Shown here one piece after another: positions 16,891 to 24,547 of a DNA stretch of 64,000 nt (its first letter is position 1; each line of letters opens with the position of its first letter). Origin of the DNA: Paenibacillus sp. MMS18-CY102. Lineage in GTDB: Bacteria; Bacillota; Bacilli; Paenibacillales; Paenibacillaceae. The DNA lies in contig NZ_WSTC01000008.1 in the NCBI RefSeq assembly GCF_009789195.1, positions 1 to 64,000 on the forward strand. The letters run 5' to 3'. The translations under genes were made by a program, and so were the position numbers. The notes under the pieces are model-generated. The model was not told the origin of the DNA and made no database searches. It saw only the letters and a program-made list of their open reading frames with translations.

Positions 16891-17014
16891 AATCTGTTTA
16901 CACTTATATTCTTCAAATGTAAAGTCAGTTTTTCCATTGTACCATGCTCGTTATTTGCCCGCAATATTAAGATTACATATGTGATGCCGACAAGTGCTGC
17001 TTGTCGGCTTTTTT
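16885..17014 (+). ncRNA. Candidate ~130-nt small RNA between helD and sleB
   Basis: The boundaries are inferred: a start about 7 bases after the perfect TATAAT and an end at the orphan terminator 16986-17014. No open frame of any length lies inside (the only early ATG is followed at once by TAA). sleB has its own promoter-like elements downstream (TTCAAA 17083-17088, 18 bases, TACAAT 17107-17112), so the unit need not be its leader. Alternatively it is a terminated leader controlling sleB. Confidence 0.45.
16986..17014 (+). terminator. Orphan intrinsic terminator
   Basis: GCCGACAAG (16986-16994), loop TGCTG, CTTGTCGGC (17000-17008), then six T. No plus-strand gene lies upstream for several kilobases except across helD, which is on the other strand. 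Confidence 0.85.
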
Positions 17015-17169
17015 GCGCCTATTTTGCCCGTTCATATCGGCGAGCGATTCACTGGCAATTAGATGCAATTGTCCAAAAGCGGTTCAAAAATGAAAATGAG
17101 CTGTGTTACAATCAAACCCAGCAGCGAGCCGACCGCCGATACGCAACACAAGGAGGGGGAGCTCACAAC

Positions 17170-17823
17170 ATGAGAAACCGTATTTTTTCGAAATGGCTGC
17201 TCATAGCCGTTTGTTTTACACTTGCATTTACAATCGTCACGCCAGCAAACAAAGCGCATGCCGCGCTACGATATGGTTATAAAAGTGTCGATGTGCCTGA
17301 TTTGCAATTTCGATTGAAAGTGCTTGGCTACTTCAAGCCAGCACAAGTTACAACCTACTACGGTATGATGACTCAAGATGCTGTAGAGCGATTCCAATCG
17401 GATTATGGATTGCCGTCCGATGGAGTCGCAGGTGCAAAAACGTGGTCGCTGCTGAAACGCGTATCGGTCAATAAAACGGAGCTCGATCTGCTCGCTCGCA
17501 TTATTTATGCAGAAGCACGTGGAGAATCGTATAAAGGACAGGTCGCCGTAGGCGCCGTCGTTATGAACCGGCTTGCATCGTCTTCATTCCCGAATACGAT
17601 CAAAGAAATTATTGTTCAACCTGGCGCATTCAGCGCGGTTGATGACGGACAATTCAACATGAGCCCAGATCAGGAAGCTTACCAAGCGGCATTGGACGCC
17701 GTTAAAGGCTGGGACCCGACAGGCAATGCGATTTATTACTTTAATCCTGTAACTGCAACATCCAAGTGGATTTGGTCACGTCCACAAACCGTTCAAATCG
17801 GCCGTCATATTTTCGCCAAATAA
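17170..17823 (+). CDS. sleB: SleB-like cell wall hydrolase (spore cortex-lytic)
   Basis: 217 residues. A signal peptide (about 1-31, ending AHA) is followed by a peptidoglycan-binding domain (about 38-96, DVPDLQFRLKVLGYF to DGVAGAKTWSLL). A Hydrolase_2 catalytic domain (about 103-217) carries the catalytic-type motif IIYAEARGES (Glu115) and the family ending NAIYYFNPVTATSKWIW. SleB lytic transglycosylases degrade spore cortex during germination; related paralogues act in vegetative cells, so the exact role is inferred. AAGGAGGGGG precedes ATG 17170. It fits with the gerA operon and the YhcN lipoprotein elsewhere in the window. Confidence 0.85.
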   Translation: MRNRIFSKWLLIAVCFTLAFTIVTPANKAHAALRYGYKSVDVPDLQFRLKVLGYFKPAQVTTYYGMMTQDAVERFQSDYGLPSDGVAGAKTWSLLKRVSVNKTELDLLARIIYAEARGESYKGQVAVGAVVMNRLASSSFPNTIKEIIVQPGAFSAVDDGQFNMSPDQEAYQAALDAVKGWDPTGNAIYYFNPVTATSKWIWSRPQTVQIGRHIFAK

Positions 17824-17830
17824 GATCAAA

Positions 17831-17879
17831 AAAAGTCTGGTGCTGTTACCGATTGTCGGTGACGGCGCCAGGCTTTTTT
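17831..17879. terminator. Bidirectional terminator between sleB and tetR
   Basis: A long stem, AAGTCTGGTGCTGTTACCGA against TCGGTGACGGCGCCAGGCTT with G-U pairs, has an A-run before it and a T-run after it. Confidence 0.85.
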
Positions 17880-17882
17880 ATT

Positions 17883-18470
17883 TCAACCATTGCGGATAAT
17901 GCCATTCGCTCCGTTGATAATAAGCGGGATCGCTTGCTCTACATAAGCTTCGGCGGTCATGACGCAGCTGCTGTTGTTCCAGCTGTAGGCTGCACCATAG
18001 ATCGCCCAGCTGAGCATTGTTGAAGCAGTCATTACCTGATGCGCCTCTAATTGCGGGTATTTGGCCTGCATGATGTCGAAGAAGAGCTGCTGGAGTTTTA
18101 CTTTGATTTGGGATTCGATAATCGGGCCTAATGATTTGTAGCTTCGTTGGCAAAAGATGTTTAGTTCGCTATGGTATTCGCACAGAGCCAGAAACACTTT
18201 CGTCATCGTTTCTTCATTTAACTCTGCTTGCTCAATTAAGTTGCTCGCAATGTTGTTCATAATATGAGCCGTAATTGTAGACTCTAGAATGTCGTACTTA
18301 TCTGTGAAGTGGGCGTAGAACGTTGCGCGATTTACTTCGGCCCGTACGGTTATGTCAGAAACGGTGATGTTATCGAAATCCCGTTCGCGGATGAGTGATT
18401 CAAAAGCGTCTTGGAGCAATTGGCGCGTACGTTTGACACGCGGGTCTTGTTCATTTCGAATCGTTGGCAT
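17883..18470 (-). CDS. TetR family transcriptional regulator
   Basis: 195 residues. The N-terminal TetR helix-turn-helix (about 10-60) contains ITVSDITVRAEVNRATFYAHFTDKYDIL. The C-terminal ligand domain has the pattern of TetR_C regulators of stress or dihydroxyacetone-kinase type (MLSWAIYGAAYSWNNSS). ATG 18470 follows AAGGAG. It is divergent from an azoreductase gene, and the shared 160-base region carries a perfect 16-bp palindrome, so it most likely represses itself and azoR and is released by a quinone- or azo-type compound. Confidence 0.88.
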   Translation of the reverse strand: MPTIRNEQDPRVKRTRQLLQDAFESLIRERDFDNITVSDITVRAEVNRATFYAHFTDKYDILESTITAHIMNNIASNLIEQAELNEETMTKVFLALCEYHSELNIFCQRSYKSLGPIIESQIKVKLQQLFFDIMQAKYPQLEAHQVMTASTMLSWAIYGAAYSWNNSSCVMTAEAYVEQAIPLIINGANGIIRNG

Positions 18471-18509
18471 GGGGGTGGCTCCTTAAGAAGAACAACACTT
18501 TTTCGTTTT

Positions 18510-18525
18510 TGTTGCGTACGCAACA
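18510..18525. promoter_or_regulatory. Perfect palindromic operator, TetR/azoR intergenic region
   Basis: TGTTGCGTACGCAACA is an exact 16-bp palindrome midway between the divergent genes, 40 bases before the TetR start. A half-site-like GCAACA recurs near 18579. Likely the TetR binding site. Confidence 0.7.
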
Positions 18526-18631
18526 GTTTAACGATATTGATGATTGTTTCATTTTATTTTTTATTATACCTTAATAAAGCAACATTTTTGTTTAAAAATA
18601 TATTGGTTCACGGAAAAGGAGAGTTTATAAC

Positions 18632-19255
18632 ATGGCAACTGTACTTTTAATTAAAGCAAATGACCGTCCCGCAGAGCAAGCAGTCAGCGTACAAATGTAT
18701 GATGCATTTGTTCAATCCTATAAAGAATCGCACCCAGCAGATACGGTTATCGAGCTTGACCTGTACGCAGAAAACCTGCCGTTCTATGGCAATGACGCCA
18801 TTACGGGCATGTTCAAATCGGCTCAAGGCTTCGAGCTGACACCTGATGAGAAGCACGCTGCAGACACAGTTAACAAGTACCTGGACCAATTCCTTGCGGC
18901 TGATAAAGTCGCAATCGCATTCCCACTCTGGAACTTCACCGCTCCAGCACCACTTATCAACTACATCGGATACATTGCCCAAGCAGGCAAAACGTTCAAA
19001 TATACAGCGGAAGGCCCTGTAGGCCTTCTCAACAACAAGCCAGTAGTTCTGCTGAGCGCACGCGGCGGCGTATACTCGGAAGGCCCAATGGCTGAGGTTG
19101 AAGCGGCAGTTCGTCCGGTTAAAGCAGCGCTTGGCCTGTTCGGCGCTCAAACGCAAGAAGTTATCATCGAAGGCCATAACCAATTCCGTGACCGTTCGGC
19201 TGAAATCATCGCTGATGGCCTAAAAAAAGTAGCAGAAACAGCAGCAGCTTTCTAA
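18632..19255 (+). CDS. azoR: FMN-dependent NADH-azoreductase
   Basis: 207 residues, the usual AzoR length. It has a flavodoxin-like fold with the N-terminal phosphate-binding strand (VLLIKANDRPAEQAVS), FPLWNFTAPAPLINYIGYIAQAGKTFKYTAEGPVGLL (positions about 98-133) and LLSARGGVYSEGPM, which shapes the FMN site. The enzyme reduces azo dyes and quinones with NADH and probably protects against thiol-reactive quinones. AAGGAGAG precedes ATG 18632. It is divergently paired with a TetR repressor and followed by a terminator. Confidence 0.93.
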   Translation: MATVLLIKANDRPAEQAVSVQMYDAFVQSYKESHPADTVIELDLYAENLPFYGNDAITGMFKSAQGFELTPDEKHAADTVNKYLDQFLAADKVAIAFPLWNFTAPAPLINYIGYIAQAGKTFKYTAEGPVGLLNNKPVVLLSARGGVYSEGPMAEVEAAVRPVKAALGLFGAQTQEVIIEGHNQFRDRSAEIIADGLKKVAETAAAF

Positions 19256-19286
19256 TTTAAATACGTAACAGCACCAAGATTCAATC

Positions 19287-19329
19287 TAAACCTTCAGTAC
19301 CGCAGATGTTGCGGAGCTGGAGGTTTTTT
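19287..19329 (+). terminator. Intrinsic terminator after azoR
   Basis: AACCTTCAG pairs with CTGGAGGTT (G-U tolerated), with an inner CCGCA/TGCGG stem, followed by TTTTTT. Confidence 0.85.
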
Positions 19330-19415
19330 GATTACGGTGGAAACGCAATAGGGCGCAGTGGTATGATGGACAGGAGAAAAATGTCGATTTTCAGATGATT
19401 GGGGATATAAGACAA

Positions 19416-19691
19416 ATGAACGTGAACGTGTTGGAAGCAGGAATGACCCATTCCCAAGAGGATGGCTACGTCGGCTTTGTTCGTTTTGAGGTTGAAGGGC
19501 ATGTTCGTAAATACGAGATGGCGCTGCAGAGCAAGAGAGGCAAAGACTGGGGTTACAGCCTGCTGTTCCTCGACGGCTCTGGACCGGAAGAGCAAATCGA
19601 GCAAGTCGAAGAGCAGCTAGAGGAAGATGACGATCTTTACTTCCGTTTAATTGGTGTTGCTAGGGACGCACTACAAACGGAGCAGCCGTAA
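19416..19691 (+). CDS. Small conserved-looking hypothetical protein
   Basis: 91 residues from ATG 19416 (98 from ATG 19395). Sequence VNVLEAGMTHSQEDGYVGFVRFEVEGHVRKYEMALQSKRGKDWGYSLLFLDGSGPEEQIEQVEEQLEEDDDLYFRLIGVARDAL. A beta-rich front half is followed by a very acidic helix. No signal or membrane segment, so cytoplasmic. Family not recognised. GGGGAT about 10 nt ahead favours 19416. It lies 41 bases before a HAD phosphatase gene and is probably cotranscribed. Confidence 0.6.
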   Translation: MNVNVLEAGMTHSQEDGYVGFVRFEVEGHVRKYEMALQSKRGKDWGYSLLFLDGSGPEEQIEQVEEQLEEDDDLYFRLIGVARDALQTEQP

Positions 19692-19732
19692 CAGCAAGTT
19701 GAAATTGGACGCAAGGTAGGTATGAATCGGCC

Positions 19733-20464
19733 ATGACTGAAATAAAGCATTATTTTTTTGATATGGATGATACGCTGTACGATCAATTGGAGCCATTCCG
19801 GTTATCACTTGTAAATGAAGGCATTTGGGCCGACAAGGAGCGTGCGGATTTTGAGGCGCTATATAAGCGAGTCCGCTACCATAGCGATGAGCTGTGGGAC
19901 GATTATTGTGCCGGGAAGCTGACGCTAGAAGCAACGCGCAGGCTTCGGCTTCAGCTAGCGTTCGAGGAGCTGCAAATGCCGATCGACGATGCATATGCGG
20001 ATGTGCTGCAAGCTGCTTATGAGCATGAGCAGCGGGCGATTCAGCCATATGAAGGCATCCTTCCGTTATTCCATGCGCTTCGCGCAAAGGGCTGCGATAT
20101 CGGTGTCATTACGAACGGTCCAGTCAAACATCAAACGAACAAAATCAATGCACTCGGCATTGAACCGCATGTGAATGAAGGTTGGCTGTTTGTGTCAGAC
20201 GCGGTTGGGATCGCAAAGCCGGATCCGCGAATTTTCCATGAGGTTAATCGGATGACGGGGACGCTGCCTGAAAACTGCCTATACATCGGCGACAACTGGC
20301 GCAATGACATCGTAGGCGCTTCTGATGCGGGTTGGCGTTGTGTTTGGCTTAACAATCGGGGCAGAGGACCGGAATCGGAACATCAGCCTACGCATGAATG
20401 CGCGGACATCGCATCATTAGCAGAGTGGATTCTGCAAGGCGCGCAGCCAGCGGCGGCACGTTAG
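19733..20464 (+). CDS. HAD-superfamily hydrolase (YjjG/YfnB type)
   Basis: 243 residues. HAD motif I DMDDTLYD (nucleophile Asp10, acid/base Asp12), motif II VITNG (about 124), motif III Lys in GIAKPDPRIF (about 164) and motif IV YIGDNWRNDIVGA (about 184) are all present, with a helical cap between motifs I and II. This is the pattern of subfamily IA phosphatases such as the pyrimidine nucleotidase YjjG or YfnB; the substrate cannot be read from sequence. It forms a short unit with the small upstream gene. Confidence 0.85.
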   Translation: MTEIKHYFFDMDDTLYDQLEPFRLSLVNEGIWADKERADFEALYKRVRYHSDELWDDYCAGKLTLEATRRLRLQLAFEELQMPIDDAYADVLQAAYEHEQRAIQPYEGILPLFHALRAKGCDIGVITNGPVKHQTNKINALGIEPHVNEGWLFVSDAVGIAKPDPRIFHEVNRMTGTLPENCLYIGDNWRNDIVGASDAGWRCVWLNNRGRGPESEHQPTHECADIASLAEWILQGAQPAAAR

Positions 20465-20577
20465 TTGCGAAAGCGATTAGATCGATCATGAGCAGCTTGA
20501 ACCTTCTAAAAGGAGGCAGGCTGTTCTTTTTATTTTGCTCAGCCTATTGCCAAAACTAATGCCATTCGTTTATATTT

Positions 20578-20596
20578 AAACTAACATAATTAGTTT
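20578..20596. promoter_or_regulatory. Operator-like inverted repeat before the MBL/TetR operon
   Basis: AAACTAA-CATAA-TTAGTTT, 24 bases before the ribosome site of the metallo-hydrolase gene; an additional AAAACTAAT half-site lies at 20552-20560. TetR proteins of this kind often bind CTAA..TTAG-type sites, so the TetR gene downstream is the likely partner. Confidence 0.5.
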
Positions 20597-20619
20597 TCGG
20601 AAAATAGGAGGTTGTTCAA

Positions 20620-21333
20620 ATGAAAATGACTCGTATTGGCCAACTGGTCCAACTGGCGTTTATGCCTCGATTGTTTCCTGTAAATTGCTACTTGGTGGAA
20701 GAAGGAGACGGGTTGACGCTGATCGACGCCGCAATGCCGTTTAGCGCCAAGGGCATATTAGATGCAGCGATGCAATTAGGCAAACCCATTACTCGAATTG
20801 CATTGACCCATGCGCATGGCGACCATATTGGTGCATTAGATAAGCTGAAGGAGCAGTTGCCCGATGCAAAAGTCTATATTTCTGCTCGTGACGCACGCTT
20901 GCTTCGGGGAGACCGATCACTTGATGCAAATGAGCCTCAGATGGCGATTCGAGGCGGCATACCGAAGCCGAATGCGATTCAGACGAAACCAGACGTTGAG
21001 TTGAACGATGGTGATCGTGTTGGTTCATTGCAAGTTATCGCTACCCCAGGTCATACGCCAGGTTCGGTTTCTTACTTCGATACACGAAGCGGTGCGCTTA
21101 TCGCTGGGGATGCGCTTCAGACGAGAGGCGGGCTTACGGTGTCAGGCAAAGTCCAGCCATTGTTCCCGTTCCCAGCTATGGCGACTTGGAGCAAAGAAAA
21201 GTCAGTAGAAAGCGCGCAGCGGATACATGATGTTCAACCGTCATTATTAGCAGTAGGCCATGGCAAAATGGTCAGTCAACCGGCGCAAGCGCTTGCGGAT
21301 GCGATTAAAGCAGCAGCGCGCGCGTTACAATAA
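20620..21333 (+). CDS. MBL-fold metallo-hydrolase
   Basis: 237 residues. The metal-binding motif THAHGDH (His64, His66, Asp68, His69), the downstream TPGHTPGSVSYFD (His about 145), LIAGDALQTRG (Asp about 165) and a final AVGHGKM complete a binuclear zinc site. Probably a small hydrolase of the glyoxalase II/lactonase-like branch; substrate unknown. AGGAGG precedes ATG 20620. It is 14 bases upstream of a TetR gene and shares its promoter with the operator-like repeat, so expression is probably inducible. Confidence 0.85.
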   Translation: MKMTRIGQLVQLAFMPRLFPVNCYLVEEGDGLTLIDAAMPFSAKGILDAAMQLGKPITRIALTHAHGDHIGALDKLKEQLPDAKVYISARDARLLRGDRSLDANEPQMAIRGGIPKPNAIQTKPDVELNDGDRVGSLQVIATPGHTPGSVSYFDTRSGALIAGDALQTRGGLTVSGKVQPLFPFPAMATWSKEKSVESAQRIHDVQPSLLAVGHGKMVSQPAQALADAIKAAARALQ

Positions 21334-21347
21334 AGGAGTGTTCGCAT

Positions 21348-21920
21348 ATGTCTCCTAGAGTGGGGCTCGATCTTCAAACGATTACTCGCGCTGCTGCCGA
21401 AATTGCAGACGAAACTGGGCTAGCATCTGTCACTTTAGCTACGTTGGCGCAGCGGTTAAACGTACGTTCGCCATCCCTCTACAATCATGTCGAGGGGCTG
21501 CCAGGCGTAATTGAGCAGCTTACGCTAAATGGATTGCAGCAGCTTGGACAGCGATTAGAAGCTGCTGGAGCGGGCTTGTCGGGAGAAGAGGCTGTATTTT
21601 CGTTAGCTAAAGCTTATTCGGCGTTCGCACTTGCACATCCGGGATTGTACGAAGCAACGCAGATACCGCAGCGGTTCAAAACAGCAGAGATCGAGCAAGC
21701 GGCGGCTCGTGTCGTAACATTCGTTTATGAAGTGGTCAAACAGCTGCTTTCGCCGACAGCCGATCATGCGACGGTTATTCATGCGGTGCGAGGCTTCCGC
21801 AGCTTGCTTCATGGTTTCACTTCGCTTGTGAATGAAGGCGGATTAGAGATGCCGATTTCCAAGGAAGATAGCTTTGCTTATATGATTCGAGCTTATATTG
21901 CAGGCATTCGCCAATTGTAA
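21348..21920 (+). CDS. TetR/AcrR family regulator with WHG-type C-terminal domain
   Basis: 190 residues. The helix-turn-helix spans about 8-55 (ITRAAAEIADETGLASVTLATLAQRLNVRSPSLYNHVEGL). The C-terminal part contains AVRGFRSLLHGFTSLVNEGG, the signature of the WHG domain seen in many Bacillus TetR proteins. It follows the MBL gene by 14 bases and precedes a serine hydrolase by 18, so the three form an operon probably autorepressed through the inverted repeat at 20578-20596. Confidence 0.88.
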   Translation: MSPRVGLDLQTITRAAAEIADETGLASVTLATLAQRLNVRSPSLYNHVEGLPGVIEQLTLNGLQQLGQRLEAAGAGLSGEEAVFSLAKAYSAFALAHPGLYEATQIPQRFKTAEIEQAAARVVTFVYEVVKQLLSPTADHATVIHAVRGFRSLLHGFTSLVNEGGLEMPISKEDSFAYMIRAYIAGIRQL

Positions 21921-21938
21921 GCAGCAGGAGATGAACCA

Positions 21939-22973
21939 ATGTCCAACATGACGCGCATGCGGATGCATATGGCGGTATCTGAAGACCCTAATTTGCCACG
22001 CCGGTCTGTGCAAGAGGCAGGCGTAGACGGAGAGAAGCTCACCGTTATGGCTGCTAAGCTCCCCAGCTGGGGGATGAAAAGCATTGTGCTTGTGCAAGCT
22101 GGCGCTTTGGTATGGGAATGGCATGACACGGGAGAAGATCGGCCGTTATCGCTCTATTCTTGCACCAAGAGTGTCCTATCCATGCTGATGGGCATCGCGA
22201 TTGGGCAAGGGCAACTTAAAGGGACAGATGAACGGGTAGCCGACTGGCTGGAGCCATTTGGCCGTAAAGGCGTTGACGAACGGTTGGCCGCAATTGAGCT
22301 ATCCCACCTGCTAACGATGACCTCGGGCATCGACTGGCCGGATTTTGACAAGCCATACCGGGCGATGCGGACAAGCGCTGATTGGGTACAGTTCGTCGCG
22401 GACCGGTCGATTCATCAGCCGCCAGGGCGTGCATTTTGCTACAATAGCGGCGGTTCGCATTTGCTGTCGGCTGTTTTAACCAAAGCGACAGGACAAAGCG
22501 CATTAAGTTATGCATCCGAGCATTTGTTTAGCCCATTAGGCATTCAGCGGGCAGCATGGAGCTCGAATAGGGACATTAATGAGGGAGGCACGGGCTTGCA
22601 TTTGTCCGCTCGGGATATGGCTAAGCTTGGCCTTCTTTATTTGCACGGGGGTACATGGGAAGGGAAAACGATCGTGCCCTCTGAATGGGTGCGGACTTCG
22701 ACACGTGCCCACCATAAAGCGCTTGTTCACTATGAGCCGCATATTTATGGGCAATACGGCGACCACTGGTGGGTGTCGGACGGCGATGAGGAGAGTGGGC
22801 CCTTTTATTTTGCTTTTGGCTATGGCGGGCAATATTTGATCGTCGCGCCAGAGCTGGATGCCGTCGTTGTTATTCGCAAAGCGCCAACAGGCCGAAATCA
22901 AGCGATTGTGTCACGTGAGCTGTTTCATCAGTGGATTGTGCCAATCTTGCAGCGGCGAAGGGCAAAGCCCTGA
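21939..22973 (+). CDS. Beta-lactamase-fold serine hydrolase
   Basis: 344 residues. Class C beta-lactamase/esterase fold: the catalytic tetrad motif S-C-T-K at 74-77 (LYSCTKSVLSML), the Tyr motif in AFCYNSGGSHLLSA, and a KTG-like region near FAFGYGGQYLIVAP. There is no signal peptide, so it probably acts in the cytoplasm as an esterase or peptidase, not as a secreted penicillinase. AGGAG upstream of ATG 21939. It follows the TetR gene in one operon. A second member of the superfamily is at 48096-49538. Confidence 0.82.
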   Translation: MSNMTRMRMHMAVSEDPNLPRRSVQEAGVDGEKLTVMAAKLPSWGMKSIVLVQAGALVWEWHDTGEDRPLSLYSCTKSVLSMLMGIAIGQGQLKGTDERVADWLEPFGRKGVDERLAAIELSHLLTMTSGIDWPDFDKPYRAMRTSADWVQFVADRSIHQPPGRAFCYNSGGSHLLSAVLTKATGQSALSYASEHLFSPLGIQRAAWSSNRDINEGGTGLHLSARDMAKLGLLYLHGGTWEGKTIVPSEWVRTSTRAHHKALVHYEPHIYGQYGDHWWVSDGDEESGPFYFAFGYGGQYLIVAPELDAVVVIRKAPTGRNQAIVSRELFHQWIVPILQRRRAKP

Positions 22974-23080
22974 AGACGTAGATTGCATTAAAATGTGGAC
23001 AGCTTGCCGTGCCGGATCATCTCTCTTTACATATTCTGATAGTAAGCATATCGCTTATAGAATGGGTAGAGGTGATGAGA

Positions 23081-24418
23081 ATGGCAGTAACCATTGATCC
23101 GGCTGCAAGAAACCTGATTATGGGCGGCGTTCGCTTCACGAAGGACGAGCTAGTTCAATATGTGCGTAAAGTGAATCCTTCGTTCAAGGAGGAGATTGCG
23201 AGCGCTTTTGTAACCGTTGGCGACCGATATGGCGTACGTGGTGATATCGCGTTATGCCAGTCGATCCATGAGACGAACTGGTTCCGATTCGGAGGGGACG
23301 TCAAGCCCGAGCAAAACAATTTTGCTGGCATAGGCGCAACTGGCGGTGTGCCTGGGAATACGTTCAAAACCGTTGAAGAAGGCGTAACGGCACAAATTCA
23401 ACATTTGTACGCGTATGCCTCGACCGCTGCCCTCCCAGTTGGTGAGCAGGTAGTAGATCCGCGATTTACGCTCGTGAAGCGGGGCTCTGCGTTGAATTGG
23501 GAGGACTTGGCGGGCAAATGGGCCGTGCCTGGATACAATAAGGCGCAGTACGCTTCGCTTGATGCAGCGCTTAAGGCTGGCGACACCTACGGGCAAAACA
23601 TTATCAAGCTATATCTTTCATTGATCGAAATGGCAACGTCGCACGGACCGCTCGTCGTACTGGATGCGGGACATGGCGGATCGGATCCGGGAGCGCAGGG
23701 CTACGGCATCGTGGAAAAAAATAAAGCGCTCAGCATTGCATTGAAAGTGCGTGACCAGTTGCTCTCACGCTTCAAAGTGCGAGTGAAAATGACGCGAGAC
23801 ACGGACGTATTCATCCCGCTATTGGAGCGGGCATCGCTGGCGAATGATTGGAAAGCGGATTATTTTGTCTCCTTGCACCATAATGCAGCAGGGGGCAAAG
23901 GCTTTGAAAGCTATGTGTACAAAGGGTCGAGAACACAAGAATCCGGAAAACGGCAAGATGCCGTACACTCGGCAATAATGACCTATCTGAGTTCAGTTGG
24001 CGTAAACGACCGTGGGAAAAAGGAAGCAAACTTTGCAGTGATTCGTGAGACGAAGATGCCAGGCATCCTGATTGAAAATCTGTTTGTCGACAACGCTTCC
24101 GACGCTATGCTATTGAACAATGCCGCTGTAATCGATAAGCTGGCCGCAGCGATTGCAACAGGTATCGGACAAGCGATGAGCCTTGTTGCCATGCCAGTTA
24201 CGGACCCGCCGCCAGTTACCCCTCCAACACCGCCCACAACGCCTCCTAATGCAGGCTATCCTGAAGGAACGCCACAATGGAAAATCGACGCAGTTGAGTG
24301 GCTGTATGAACAAGGTCTGCTGACGGATGCTTCATGGAAAAAGAAAATTGACGAGCCGCTGCCACTTTGGGCGGAAGCCGCGATTATTAAGCGCTTGTTT
24401 AATCAGCTGAAAGAATAA
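23081..24418 (+). CDS. Bifunctional glucosaminidase / N-acetylmuramoyl-L-alanine amidase
   Basis: 445 residues. An N-terminal glucosaminidase domain (about 15-180) includes CQSIHETNWFRFGG (Glu64) and NNFAGIGATGG. Amidase_3 (about 189-365) has the zinc ligands in DAGHGGSDPG (His198), Glu212 and SLHHNA. A Pro/Thr linker follows (about 375-395, PPPVTPPTPPTTPP), then a short terminal helical repeat (WKIDAVEWLYEQGLL) like wall-associated modules. No signal peptide is present from any possible start, which is odd for a wall enzyme and recalls phage endolysins or mother-cell lysis enzymes. AGAGGTGA supports ATG 23081. A terminator follows. Confidence 0.85.
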   Translation: MAVTIDPAARNLIMGGVRFTKDELVQYVRKVNPSFKEEIASAFVTVGDRYGVRGDIALCQSIHETNWFRFGGDVKPEQNNFAGIGATGGVPGNTFKTVEEGVTAQIQHLYAYASTAALPVGEQVVDPRFTLVKRGSALNWEDLAGKWAVPGYNKAQYASLDAALKAGDTYGQNIIKLYLSLIEMATSHGPLVVLDAGHGGSDPGAQGYGIVEKNKALSIALKVRDQLLSRFKVRVKMTRDTDVFIPLLERASLANDWKADYFVSLHHNAAGGKGFESYVYKGSRTQESGKRQDAVHSAIMTYLSSVGVNDRGKKEANFAVIRETKMPGILIENLFVDNASDAMLLNNAAVIDKLAAAIATGIGQAMSLVAMPVTDPPPVTPPTPPTTPPNAGYPEGTPQWKIDAVEWLYEQGLLTDASWKKKIDEPLPLWAEAAIIKRLFNQLKE

Positions 24419-24452
24419 TGCCAGAGATAGAACGGACGGTTGGATTTGATGA

Positions 24453-24507
24453 AAAAACACAGGGGTGTCCCAAACGCCATGATGGCTGAGGGATACCCCT
24501 GTGTTTG
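24453..24507. terminator. Bidirectional terminator
   Basis: AAACACAGGGGTGTCCC pairs with GGGATACCCCTGTGTTT (two mismatches), between the convergent amidase and uracil permease genes. Confidence 0.85.
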
Positions 24508-24547
24508 CGATTGGCCAGAGCAACGCAAAGCTTCTCAAAGCCAGGCT

